From the NCBI GenBank assembly GCA_030180135.1, contig CM058239.1, forward strand, positions 63,495,823 through 63,559,822: a DNA stretch of 64,000 bases, in the 5' to 3' direction. Both the position numbers and the translations under genes were made by a program. The stretch's first letter is position 1; each line of letters starts with the position of its first letter. The notes beneath the pieces were generated by a model. The model had not been told where the DNA came from, did not search any database, and was given only the letters and a program-made list of their open reading frames with translations. The stretch is from Orychophragmus violaceus. Its lineage: Eukaryota; Streptophyta; Magnoliopsida; Brassicales; Brassicaceae. Positions 41,368 to 51,790 of the stretch are shown here, piece by piece.

Positions 41368-42810
41368 AATCAGAACTCCTCGAGCTATGGACAGACCAGT
41401 AATTTTCAGAAGCCTTATGGACAAAATGCTCAGAGGACCTACGGATCTTCATCTTATCAGACACCTCCTACACCCACTACTTTCGAGACTAAGATGGAGA
41501 CAATGATGGAACAGTTGCTGGAAAGCCAAGTCAAGACTTCTGTGGACTGCAACAAGAAAATTGATGCTATGTATGGGGATCTCAATGGAAAGATTGAGTC
41601 TATGAACACTCATATGAAGCAACTGGATACTCAGGTAAATCAGATTTCAGGTTCCATGAAGGGAAAAGGAGTCACAGATACTCATATTAAGGCCTGGTCT
41701 GTACTCATTAATGATGGATCTCATCTAGGTGAGAAATTTGGGCAAAGTACAGCCGAGTTGGTGGATGAAGAAGAATTTTCGGATTTGAGTGAAAAACTCT
41801 CGGGTGGAAATTGTGAAAATCGCATTGCAACGATCGACACACACCTTGTGTCGGTCGATGCAGGTCGTGAGCAGACAGTATTGTCGGATGATAATGAGAC
41901 TGATGCAGAACTGGCCCGCCTATTCCCCGATATATCTGAAATAACTCAGGAGGAGATTTATGCACAAGCAACTAGGCAATATCCCAAGGTGTCTGAGGTA
42001 ATTAAACAGGAGATTGAAGAGCTGAAGAAGCTAGAAGAAAGTGGTGAAGACTTGGAAGAACTTCCACCGTCTGATGATCCACCTTATCATCCCTGTGTAC
42101 AGAGGTACTTGAACAAGATGCTGCCTTTGGATGATGAGCTGCGAGAATGGGTGATTATAGTTCCCCAACATATCAGTGATGTTCTGATAAACAAGATTCC
42201 AAAGAAGTTACCTGATCCCGGAGTCTTTATACTAGATTTCTCTATCTTTGAAGACAGTTTTAGACGCTCTCTGTGTGATTTAGGAGCTGCTGGAAGCATG
42301 ATGCCTTATTCCGTAGCGGAACAGCTGGGACTGCTGGATTTTTCTCCTACTGGGACCCGTCTTGTCCTAGCTGATCAGTCTATACGAGTTCCGGAAGGAC
42401 TCTTAAAGGACATCCCAGTGAGAGTTGGAAACTATTTAGTTCCGACAGATTTCCTTGTGCTGAAATATGACTGCGATCCTGATGAAGCATTGCTGCTTGG
42501 AAGACCATTCTTGGCGACAGCAGGAGCTGTGATTGATGTTAGACAGAGTCTAATAGACCTCCATCTGGGAGATGAACCGCTGCGGTATGAAATGGAGAAG
42601 CTGCGGAAGCCACTGGTAGAAGGGCAGACATTCATAATCATGGAAGCAGATGATGGGCAGCCGGATGATACAGTGATTCTAGACCCTGGAGCACATTTTA
42701 CTCCCACCTTTCTTGGACTGAAGCATTCTGCAACAGTCTATTCTCCACCATGGATGAGGAGACTTGAACAGAGACAGAACAAGTCTCTGTCAGGATCTCT
42801 TAGAGCCTGA
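41368..42810 (+). CDS. Athila-type protease, C-terminal part of the H gag-protease frame
   Basis: In phase with 26084-27283 across the I insertion; 480 codons to the stop at 42810. Starts with a Gln/Ser-rich Gag tail and a coiled-coil-like segment ('METMMEQLLES', 'MKQLDTQVNQI'). An acidic linker includes a palindromic cassette (41822-41870) translated in frame. The retropepsin-like domain has 'CDLGAAGSMMP' as the active-site loop (DLGA form, usual for Athila/Tat-type proteases) and 'LLLGRPFLATAGAVIDV' as the flap/C-terminal motif. Instead of continuing into RT, the frame ends after 'SATVYSPPW'. The sequence GTGGGAGGCAACCCAC, a small hairpin common downstream of Athila pol, follows at 42858-42873. 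Confidence 0.85.
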   Translation, partial: NQNSSSYGQTSNFQKPYGQNAQRTYGSSSYQTPPTPTTFETKMETMMEQLLESQVKTSVDCNKKIDAMYGDLNGKIESMNTHMKQLDTQVNQISGSMKGKGVTDTHIKAWSVLINDGSHLGEKFGQSTAELVDEEEFSDLSEKLSGGNCENRIATIDTHLVSVDAGREQTVLSDDNETDAELARLFPDISEITQEEIYAQATRQYPKVSEVIKQEIEELKKLEESGEDLEELPPSDDPPYHPCVQRYLNKMLPLDDELREWVIIVPQHISDVLINKIPKKLPDPGVFILDFSIFEDSFRRSLCDLGAAGSMMPYSVAEQLGLLDFSPTGTRLVLADQSIRVPEGLLKDIPVRVGNYLVPTDFLVLKYDCDPDEALLLGRPFLATAGAVIDVRQSLIDLHLGDEPLRYEMEKLRKPLVEGQTFIIMEADDGQPDDTVILDPGAHFTPTFLGLKHSATVYSPPWMRRLEQRQNKSLSGSLRA

Positions 42811-43718
42811 AAAATCTTGTGCGTCCGGTCAAGCTATTGACCTTAAACAAGCGCTGAGTGGGAGGCAACCCACTGTTAGGTTTAGTTATTTTAATTTCTT
42901 ATTTTTGGTGTTTTTGTTAGGATTTCACGTTTTCGTTTTTGTTTTTGCTAAGTTCAGATACAGAGCTCGAGTCTGGAGATGTGTGACGATCGATGCACTC
43001 GTGCACCGGTCGTTGCAAGGTGAATTCGACGAAGAGGGGTAATCGCATTGTGACGATCGTTGCTTCCAAGCAACGGTCGTTGCAATTGGTTCAATTGCTA
43101 AAATTAAGGTACGTGCTTAAACCGCGAAATCGATTTCGGTTTACTAAGCAACGATCGCTGCCCCTATGCAACGGTCGTTGCACCCACGACCAGGTTAGTG
43201 CCTTAAACCCTTTCTCTTCTCTTTTCTTCCTCATTTCTGATTTTCCGTACACCGACGGTTCCACACCCAAAATTCAAATTTCCTCATCGTTTTTCTTTGT
43301 TTCAACTGCTTAATCTTCCTACCTCAACACTCTAAACCTTTGTCTATCACTCATATCTCAAGAATCCGAGGTAATGGACTTCTATTTCTCAAATTTTCGG
43401 ATTGAATTCTAGGGTTTTAGGGTTTGAGATTTTTGGAACTGAAAAATTGTTGATGCATGCTAAATTAGGACGATTTAGGGTGATGGATTATGAATTTGAA
43501 CAGATTAGAGGCAATGTGGCTTGGATTTGAACTGATTTTGATGATTTGTTTGCGGCAAAATCGCCTTGCAACGGTCGTTGCTTTGCGATTTTGGGAAATG
43601 TTCGACGGGCTGAAATCGCCTTGCAACGATCGATGCCTTAGATGCAACGGTCGTTGCTTCGCGATTTCACAGAGAATTGCCGAGACTTATAATTGTTTGA
43701 ACTTTGTTTCTTTTGCAG
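42811..43718 (+). other. Spacer between protease and ORF2 of H, with palindromic cassettes
   Basis: About 0.9 kb with no RT or integrase remnant. Holds at least five CG-rich palindromic cassettes (42986-43022, 43047-43086, 43147-43183, 43557-43592, 43613-43667). Two are nested palindromes with AAATCGC ... GCGATTT outer arms. It ends with TTTCTTTTGCAG directly before the ORF2 ATG, a strong 3' splice-site look-alike. Confidence 0.7.
43557..43667 (+). repeat. Two nested palindromic cassettes
   Basis: First: AAAATCGC (43557-43564), core GCAACGGTCGTTGC (43568-43581), GCGATTTT (43585-43592). Second: AAATCGC (43613-43619), two cores (43623-43636 and 43644-43657), GCGATTT (43661-43667). The core consensus GCAACGATCGTTGC would be a perfect 14-bp palindrome. 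Confidence 0.8.
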
Positions 43719-45245
43719 ATGGCAACTCAAAGGCAATCCCGCAAGAGACGAGCCACAGCTTCTACAGCTACGAGACAACACATCCCACCACCAGAGTGGC
43801 TTAGCAGAGAGTCAGAGCCACCCGCACCATACCAGAGATATGGGCCACCGGTTGCTTTGCCTTGGCCCAGAGCAGATAACACGCCATTTCAGACTACTAG
43901 ACAGTGGCCGGAGGATCTTAAAACCTTCTTCAAGTCTGCCGAGTTCACAGAGCGGCCATTGCTCAGTTCATGGGACGAGTATGACTCGTTTCTCTACAGT
44001 GGTTGGTGTGGGATGATCTTCAAGCCGACCAAGTTCGCTGACTACTCCACCTGCAGGACTCTTGGGATTGATGAGCAGGTGCTCGCTGTGTGCAGAGGCA
44101 TTGGTCTAGGGACAATGCCGATGCAACCTCATGATCTCTACCCTGAGCTGGTCAGGCAGCTGATGGCCACTTGCAGAGTGGTTTACTCGGATCCCAACAA
44201 CCGGAGCGCTACAGTTGGGACATTTACATTCATGAGTTGGGGAGTCAGGTATCGGATTCCTCTACTTGATCTTTGCAGGATCTACTGGTTCAGTACTGGG
44301 CCGAGGCGCATTGCCATGCCACTAGAGTGGGACGCAGATGAGGCCAGACTGTTCTGGGAGTGTATTGGCAGTGGTCGATACAACTCCAGGATCACTCCTG
44401 TGGTGCAGATGAGACATCCGGTGCTGCGATATGTCTCGCGTGTCTTGTGCTGGAGCTTGCTTTGCAAGTTCGAGGCAAACAAGATGCGCAAATATGAGAT
44501 GGAGCTGCTGTTTATGGGACTGAGAGATCAGTTTAGAGGATCTGGAGTGAGAGATCCTACTACGGGTCTCAACTTGGGAGCTATCTTCGCACAGCATTTA
44601 GTTGATCTGCAGACGAAGCCTTTCGATGGAGCTGGTACTGAGACGGTAGGGAGTTTGCTTACTCCCATTTTTGAGTACTGTGGGATTCCTCTTCATGGTA
44701 CAGAGCGTGATACATCTCGGGAGTTCCTGGATCTGAGCCATTTGCAGAGCGCTACTTGGCTCAAGGAGGGGCGCATTTGGGTTTACACCGATCCGACCAC
44801 TGGGAGGACTGGTATAGAGCTTCCTGCTGCCAGATGGACGCAGATTGATACATTAGAGGCACTGAGATTTCAGCCTCCTGAGTCTGCGCAGCGTGGGATT
44901 CCTTCTATGGCTCATCCGCTGGGAGAGCCTTCCTCACGAGCTTCGACTTCCTCTGCCCCTGCTCCTGCGCCCGCGCCAGCCCCAGTCGACATTGTGGGTC
45001 CCTTTCCTGAGCCTGCGATGGCTTACGGTGCATATTCTGAGGCAGAGTGGAGAGAGAGATCCGATGGTATGTTTCGAGTTCTTTGGAACTTCGTGCGTAC
45101 TTGCAGCTGCAGGAGGCCACCACAGATCCATCAGCCCGTACCTGACCGACGTCGTCGACAGCGATCTCCGACTGATACTGATCCCGCACCCGAGGCAGCC
45201 GATGACGATGCACTGTATGGTGGGAAAGACGATGTGAGCGAGTGA
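43719..45245 (+). CDS. Athila ORF2-type protein (extra ORF in the env position)
   Basis: 508 residues from ATG 43719; the frame is open slightly upstream but without ATG. Basic N-terminus (RQSRKRRAT), a globular central part with 'FMSWGVRYRIPLLDLCRIYWF' and 'HPVLRYVSRVLCWSLLCKFEANKM' as in plant Athila extra ORFs, a Pro/Ala repeat ('APAPAPAPAP') near residue 415, and an acidic C-terminus. No signal peptide or clear membrane anchor is visible, so 'envelope-like' describes position only. The function of this family is unknown. The CAG immediately before the ATG suggests expression from a spliced RNA. Codon phase is intact throughout. Confidence 0.75.
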   Translation: MATQRQSRKRRATASTATRQHIPPPEWLSRESEPPAPYQRYGPPVALPWPRADNTPFQTTRQWPEDLKTFFKSAEFTERPLLSSWDEYDSFLYSGWCGMIFKPTKFADYSTCRTLGIDEQVLAVCRGIGLGTMPMQPHDLYPELVRQLMATCRVVYSDPNNRSATVGTFTFMSWGVRYRIPLLDLCRIYWFSTGPRRIAMPLEWDADEARLFWECIGSGRYNSRITPVVQMRHPVLRYVSRVLCWSLLCKFEANKMRKYEMELLFMGLRDQFRGSGVRDPTTGLNLGAIFAQHLVDLQTKPFDGAGTETVGSLLTPIFEYCGIPLHGTERDTSREFLDLSHLQSATWLKEGRIWVYTDPTTGRTGIELPAARWTQIDTLEALRFQPPESAQRGIPSMAHPLGEPSSRASTSSAPAPAPAPAPVDIVGPFPEPAMAYGAYSEAEWRERSDGMFRVLWNFVRTCSCRRPPQIHQPVPDRRRRQRSPTDTDPAPEAADDDALYGGKDDVSE

Positions 45246-46059
45246 GAGTAGTCTCCATACTTTCGGTTCTGTATTCTGACTTTTTCTTTTCTTTTGCACT
45301 TTTCTTATTTTCTTAGGATTCTATTATGTTTGGATGGTTTGGCATGATTTGATACATTTGTTGTTTCAGTTTTACTCTGTTTCTAGTGTTTTCAGCTTGC
45401 AGGATGGAAAATTGACATAAACGACGGATTAACCTGCTAACTTGCTGACGGTTCGTGAAAAACGCAGTGCGTCGATCGACACACCATTGTGTCGATCGTC
45501 ACAATACGAAAGAATCGCATTGCAGCGATCGCTGCGGTCCTGAGCAACGATCGATCCCCAACGAAAATCGCACAGCAACGGTCGGTGCACCTAGTGCAAC
45601 GATCGATGCCTGACTGCGACAGAGAGTCAGTTAATTTTTAAAATTTGTTTTTCGAGTCAAAATTTGTTTAAGTAGGAAACAATGATTTTTGAGAAGATTA
45701 GCAGCATTTGCAGGAACTTAAGTGACCATTGAGATGAAGCTGCAGATTAATCTATGACTATTAGAAAACCCCAACACGGATCAACCTACTGAGGACACCC
45801 ACATCACTTCAGGTATCAGAGGATCCTTTTACTGACTTCACCCCTAATACTGACTTAGATTTTCTCACCTAAGGGCTTGGTATACTTTGTGTCGGGTTCC
45901 TTTGCTAGTTCTGACACAGCTTGTAAACATGTCCTATCTAGTTCCCTTCTCCCCTTCCATAAAGTAAAAAAAAAAAAAGATAATAAACTGAGGATAAGTT
46001 AGTAACTCCGAAGTGGTCATGGGAATGGTAGCTAAAACTCTCATATCCTGTGTATCCAT
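45246..46059 (+). other. 3' non-coding region of H, with cassettes
   Basis: No frame. Palindromic CG-rich cassettes cluster at 45464-45610, including GATCGACACA / TGTGTCGATC, a perfect 10-bp inverted repeat. A poly-A tract lies near 45967. Interrupted at 46064/46065 by copy C and continues at 50291. Confidence 0.65.
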
Positions 46060-46064
46060 GGAAT

Positions 46065-47202
46065 TATTAGAGAGGAAGAAGAAATGGGATGAGGAGAGGC
46101 TGAAGAAGCCGAGCCTCAGTCCTAAACAAAGCAAAAGAAGAAGGTTCCACAAGAAAAGAGGTGGTTCCACAAGCAAGAAAAGAGTGTTATCCAAGCAACA
46201 CTCCTTGAAGAGAAATGTGCAAAGTTGGGGCACAAGCAAGGCTGTGCAAAATCAGGGCCAAGTATGCATAAGAAGATGTTGGAATCAATGTGCAAAAGTG
46301 GGGCAGAATCAAGTCTTACACTAAGCATGTTCGGATGTTCAACAAGATTACACAAGAAGGAGTCACATGTTTAGTTAAGGTCTGAACACAAGTGAAGACC
46401 AGTCACTATCAGCCTTTGGGAGTGTGTTCTCTCTCTCTCCAGACCTACAACACGCCAAATAAGAGAGAGGAGAGGTCACTTTCATGTCTGAACTCACTAG
46501 AAACCAAGAAGGAGTAAAGAAGATCCAGCCATCCATTTTGAATTCGAATCTCCCTCCTAAAGAATCAATGGCTATGATTTGTTGTCTTTGTTTATGGTTG
46601 TCTTAACCTAATTGTGAGCCTATTTAAAGGTCTTCCACGCCATTGTATCCCTTTGCTAATTCACAAACCTTTCTAAGACTTCTTGTAACAAACAAAGTCT
46701 CTCTTCTTCTCTCTTCCCCTTTAGTCTTTAGTTGCGGTTTTCTTTCTCTTAAGCTCTCATTGTGATCTTCAATAAGACACAATGTAGACTCATGTAAGAG
46801 CATGGTTGGGCTGCTAAGGCAGTCCCAAATCCACACTTGGATAGTTCTTCCATAACTAATCCAAGTGTGAGAGCTCTCGGTTTTCCTTTAATGCTCTTAC
46901 ATAGTTTTGTCTTCTTCTTTTAGAACACCTCTAAGTTAATTACTGATTTGGCTCCATTCTCATGAGTAAACTATCCTAATGTGATGTTAAGCTCTTGGAG
47001 ACATTTTCATATAGCTTAAGTGTTCATTTCTAGAGGTAGAGTAGCTTTTGTTTCTCTTTTAATCCGCAAACCCTAGTTTCTCTCTCTAAGCGCCTTAAGA
47101 ACCCTAATTGGGTCTTAGGCTTGTTTCTTCTACTCTACCTCATTCTCTTGAGCCAGACTTGTTTCTCAGAGCATCCCCATGGATGTATCTGAAATTCCAA
47201 CA
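46065..47202 (+). repeat. 5' LTR of copy C
   Basis: TATTAGAGAGG to ATTCCAACA. Three-stem structure at about 46792-46905. Confidence 0.9.
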
Positions 47203-49011
47203 TGGTATCAGAGCCACACAAGTTGTTGGCTTCAAATTGTTTCAAGATAGAGAGCAAAATCTGTCTTGATTTTTCCTTTAGCTTCCGCAATGTTTTTCAT
47301 GAACCAAGCTTCTAGTTTTACTTGGTTTCATGTTCTTAATACTTGTAGCTCTCTGTTTTGAAGAGATGACAAGTTGATTAAGAAATCAGAGAAGAACAAG
47401 AGCATATAGTTATGTTTCTACTTGTTGCTTCTCTGGTTTTTTTTGTTTCTTGTTTCAAACTGAGCAAACTCAGTCCCTGAACTTTTGAAATGTTTATGAG
47501 TTAAACTGAGCAAGAAACTCAGTCCCTGAACCTTAAACATGTGTTGTTTCTAAGTCAAACTAAGCTATCTTAGTCCCTGAACTAGAAACATATTATCTAA
47601 CTTTTTATTTTCTGTGTTTCAGGTTCATACTCCCATTCTCCCATACTACTATTCTCTGAGTTTGGTTTACATGCTCTTAATCTGAGTTTATGCATTCCAA
47701 ACTCACATACTCTCTATACTCTCATTCTCTGGTGCACACTCTCTTAATCTGAGTTGTGTGTCATCCCATACTCTTTATACTCTCTGGTTACTTCTATTTT
47801 ACTCTAAAACTTACTCCTAAAGAACTATCTTATACTTGCACATAAACTTAATTCAAGCTCATTAGTCCTGATCAAACTTGTGTTGCTTGAGTATTGTTTT
47901 GTGTTTAGGTGTTCTTAGGAGGAATGAAGAGCTGTTGGCAGTGAGGATCAGTCACAAAAAGGAGGGTGCACACTCTAAGTGGCGGTTCAAACTGATGTTA
48001 TTGGAGTTGTGTGGTTAAGGAGCTGAAGAAGTCTCCAACAAAACCAGTGAACTCATGAAGTTGTGGATAAACTGAAATCCTCAGTTGGTTGTGGGTTAAC
48101 CTAAATCCTCATGAAGTTGTGGATAAACTGAAATCCTCATTTTGTTGGAGCCATCACCGAGTTGGGAGTCAGCTGGTGGAGAAGCTCATGGTTCAAGGAT
48201 CTTCCCAAAGAAGGAGGCGGTTTACAAGCTGTCCATTCAAAGGAGGAAAAGGCCTTGTCCAAGAAGCTGTACAAGGAGTTGTACAAGCTGTGTATGCATG
48301 GTGAAGAGCCATTCAAGGGTGCGGGGGAGCTTGTTGGATCAGTCATGGTTATGTTCCAGCAAGGCAAACAATGAATCACTCCCAACCGCAACAAGAAATC
48401 AGGCTACTTCTAAACCCTCTTTTTCATTTCCATTAAGCTTCCATCTTATGAGTTCTCTTGATTATGTGAAGTTTTCAAAGTCAAAATGTTTTAAACTCAA
48501 TTCTCAAAACGTTTTAGACTTGTTTTTCTCTTAAGCATCTTGTTGTGATCATGTGTTTCAATTCAAAAACGTTTTAAAACTAATACTCAAAACGTTTCTA
48601 AACAAGAAGGTTAATGCTTAGCTAATGTTCTAAATGTCTTGCACACACTTAACATGTTTCCTTTAAACCTTTGTGTTGAAGGGAAAGATAAAGACATGCT
48701 TGAGGAGCATTAGAAAGTGAAGGAGCTATGAGGAGCATCCGCAAGTCTTGAAGTCTTTCCAAGAGGAAGATGAGACCAACTTGAAGTTCAACTCAGGAAG
48801 AGAAGGATTATCAAAGTTGGGGTTAAAGGCCGGAGCACTATAGAGTCCAAGTTTCAAAAGACACAACAAAGATCAAAGAAGTGCATATCAAGAAGAATCA
48901 AACCAAGGAATGCTAAGGAAAGAGAGAGATGGAAAATGAATGAGCCGTGAGTTCTAGATGATGATACCAAGGTCAAGTTACATCTTGAGTAGGTGACTAT
49001 ACTCTTTTTGT

Positions 49012-49052
49012 CCTCCTTAAGGTTTTATCCCAAGAGGTTTTACTTAAGGAGG
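49012..49052 (+). other. 3' hairpin of copy C
   Basis: CCTCCTTAAG (49012-49021) with CTTAAGGAGG (49043-49052). Confidence 0.78.
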
Positions 49053-49147
49053 TTTTTAATGAGGTAGTTCAACCGCTCCAAGCTTGGCCTTTGGTCCTCT
49101 TCTCCCTTTGGTCTTTTGGAGTCCCGACGACCAAGCTTGCGGGGGAG

Positions 49148-50285
49148 TATTAGAGAGGAAGAAGAAATGGGATGAGGAGAGGCTGAAGAAGCCGAGCCTC
49201 AGTCCTAAACAAAGCAAAAGAAGAAGGTTCCACAAGAAAAGAGGTGGTTCCACAAGCAAGAAAAGAGTGTTATCCAAGCAACACTCCTTGAAGAGAAATG
49301 TGCAAAGTTGGGGCACAAGCAAGGCTGTGCAAAATCAGGGCCAAGTATGCATAAGAAGATGTTGGAATCAATGTGCAAAAGTGGGGCAGAATCAAGTCTT
49401 ACACTAAGCATGTTCGGATGTTCAACAAGATTACACAAGAAGGAGTCACATGTTTAGTTAAGGTCTGAACACAAGTGAAGACCAGTCACTATCAGCCTTT
49501 GGGAGTGTGTTCTCTCTCTCTCCAGACCTACAACACGCCAAATAAGAGAGAGGAGAGGTCACTTTCATGTCTGAACTCACTAGAAACCAAGAAGGAGTAA
49601 AGAAGATCCAGCCATCCATTTTGAATTCGAATCTCCCTCCTAAAGAATCAATGGCTATGATTTGTTGTCTTTGTTTATGGTTGTCTTAACCTAATTGTGA
49701 GCCTATTTAAAGGTCTTCCACGCCATTGTATCCCTTTGCTAATTCACAAACCTTTCTAAGACTTCTTGTAACAAACAAAGTCTCTCTTCTTCTCTCTTCC
49801 CCTTTAGTCTTTAGTTGCGGTTTTCTTTCTCTTAAGCTCTCATTGTGATCTTCAATAAGACACAATGTAGACTCATGTAAGAGCATGGTTGGGCTGCTAA
49901 GGCAGTCCCAAATCCACACTTGGATAGTTCTTCCATAACTAATCCAAGTGTGAGAGCTCTCGGTTTTCCTTTAATGCTCTTACATAGTTTTGTCTTCTTC
50001 TTTTAGAACACCTCTAAGTTAATTACTGATTTGGCTCCATTCTCATGAGTAAACTATCCTAATGTGATGTTAAGCTCTTGGAGACATTTTCATATAGCTT
50101 AAGTGTTCATTTCTAGAGGTAGAGTAGCTTTTGTTTCTCTTTTAATCCGCAAACCCTAGTTTCTCTCTCTAAGCGCCTTAAGAACCCTAATTGGGTCTTA
50201 GGCTTGTTTCTTCTACTCTACCTCATTCTCTTGAGCCAGACTTGTTTCTCAGAGCATCCCCATGGATGTATCTGAAATTCCAACA
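49148..50285 (+). repeat. 3' LTR of copy C
   Basis: Direct copy of 46065-47202, no difference noticed. Confidence 0.9.
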
Positions 50286-50290
50286 GGAAT

Positions 50291-50745
50291 GTGTCCAAAG
50301 TACACCCCATAACGGGAAGAACACTGATAAAATAAAATAAAATGATACCCAATGGGGAAAAATCAGTTGTTAAGGAAGGGAAAGAGAAGAAAGGGACTAG
50401 AGAAAGATAGTATGGTGGTCTAGAGCTGGAAAAGTAAGAACCCATGTGCCCTTTGATCGATACTCCTTAGGTGAGACCGCACTTTAATATTTGCAGAAGT
50501 CAGTAGGGAGAATTTGAATGCTTGAATGTGATTGTGGAGTTTACTTAGGACAGTTGCTAAGTGTGGGGGAAGTATATGTTGGTCTTGATGTCTGTAGATT
50601 GATTCTTTCATGTGGATTACTAAGGGGAATCTGAATGCTGCTGCTTCTAGGACAAAATGAGTTTCTGAAGAGTTTTCAAACCTCTTCACTACATTTTAGT
50701 TCTCTGTTTTGCTTGAGGGCAAGCAAAGGCTAAGTGTGGGGGAGT
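50291..50745 (+). other. 3' non-coding tail and purine tracts of H
   Basis: Continuation of the H 3' region after copy C. Two AAGTGTGGGGGA tracts: an internal one near 50557-50570 and the terminal one (50732-50744) beside the 3' LTR. Confidence 0.7.
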
Positions 50746-51790
50746 TGATATATCATGGTTTTTACCCAGTTTAGACCATGATATAGATGTGTTTTTAGTG
50801 TCTTTTGTATTCGTTTAGAGTCTTTTACAGGTTTAATCAAGTTTGGAGCTAATTGGAGATATTTGGAGCATTTTGGGACTTTTGGGACGTTTTGGCCGAG
50901 AGCTGAAGTCACTGCCTGATTTATTGATCATGCATCGACCGACACACCTTGTGCATCGGTCGACACACTACCGAGATGGGCCGTACACGTCGGTTTAATG
51001 AAGTTATGAAGATTTGCAAAGAAGCCCAAGATAGTTCCAGTATTTACACAGAAGCCCCATCCGAGATTATGCCTATATATACTAGTTTTTGGTGTTTTAT
51101 TTAGTTACGCTTTCATACTTAGAGCTAAGAGATTTCTAGAGCTTTTGGGGCTGATCTATTTCCTGTATTCATTTATTTTGGAGAAGATTTCGAACCCCTT
51201 TATCTATTTAATTTCTTATATGCAATCTATTATTTCTTTGATTATGTTTTCATTAATCATGTCTGAGTAGATCCATAGTTGAGTTTAGGGTTTCTCATTA
51301 GGGTTTGATGACTTGCTAGACTTGTTTAATTCAGTTAGGATTCACATGATTAGAATGTTCTTCAAACTAAATTGTGCTTAAAGCTAGTTCTAACATGATC
51401 AATTAGAATCTAGATCTTAGGTTGCTAAATACGTCACGAGAGTGGGGTTTAGGAATCTGAACTATTTAGTTTGAGCAATTAAATTATTCGCAAAGAGATT
51501 TGGCTTAGTTTAATTGTGAACATATCGAACTTGAACTTAAAGCTAGTTTAATCTGTTAGTAATTGCAAAGAGATTTGGGTTACTGCACTTAGGCTTAGAG
51601 AGTTTTCGCAAAGAGATTTGGTTGACTCTATTTCCGTGATTTGAGTTCTAGAACTGAGTTTAATTTGATCCTGACTGATTAGCTTGTCTGCTTGTCTGAT
51701 TTCCTGAGAATACCCTAGGCTTGACGCTTTTAGTTTATTGCTTACAAAACCGATTCCTGCTACTGTTTACTTTCTTGCAACGCAATTTAT
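50746..51790 (+). repeat. 3' LTR of H, truncated
   Basis: Matches 18803-19115 plus 24932-25640. Breaks off at CGCAATTTAT (51790) about 0.17 kb before the expected end and is joined to the right copy of the 692-bp repeat. About seven differences from the 5' LTR, including CGAAAC/CGACAC in the cassette. Confidence 0.85.

Larger units (their letters stand above)
46065..50285 (+). mobile_element. Copy C of the A family (non-autonomous)
   Basis: 4221 bp; LTRs 46065-47202 and 49148-50285, both 1138 bp and identical by eye. Target duplication GGAAT is at 46060-46064 and 50286-50290. Primer site 47203-47215, hairpin 49012-49052, purine tract before 49148. No gag-pol. The conserved interior block contains frames that end early relative to A and B. 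Confidence 0.92.
18803..51790 (+). mobile_element. Element H: Athila-type Ty3/gypsy element lacking RT and integrase, heavily nested
   Basis: The order is 5' LTR (18803-25812, interrupted by G), tRNA-Asp primer site, gag-protease (26084-27283 and 41368-42810, interrupted by I), non-coding spacer, ORF2 (43719-45245), 3' non-coding region (interrupted by C), purine tract GTGTGGGGGAG, and 3' LTR (50746-51790, truncated). The Gag-protease sequence, primer site and extra ORF between pol and the 3' LTR mark it as Athila-type. No reverse transcriptase, RNase H or integrase lies between 42811 and 43718, so it is non-autonomous. The LTRs differ at about seven sites over about 1.04 kb. The distal ~0.15 kb of the 3' LTR is lost. 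Confidence 0.88.

Noticed and set aside
43719..45245. Calling ORF2 of H a true envelope glycoprotein
   Set aside because: No signal peptide or convincing transmembrane segment is visible; only its position matches env.
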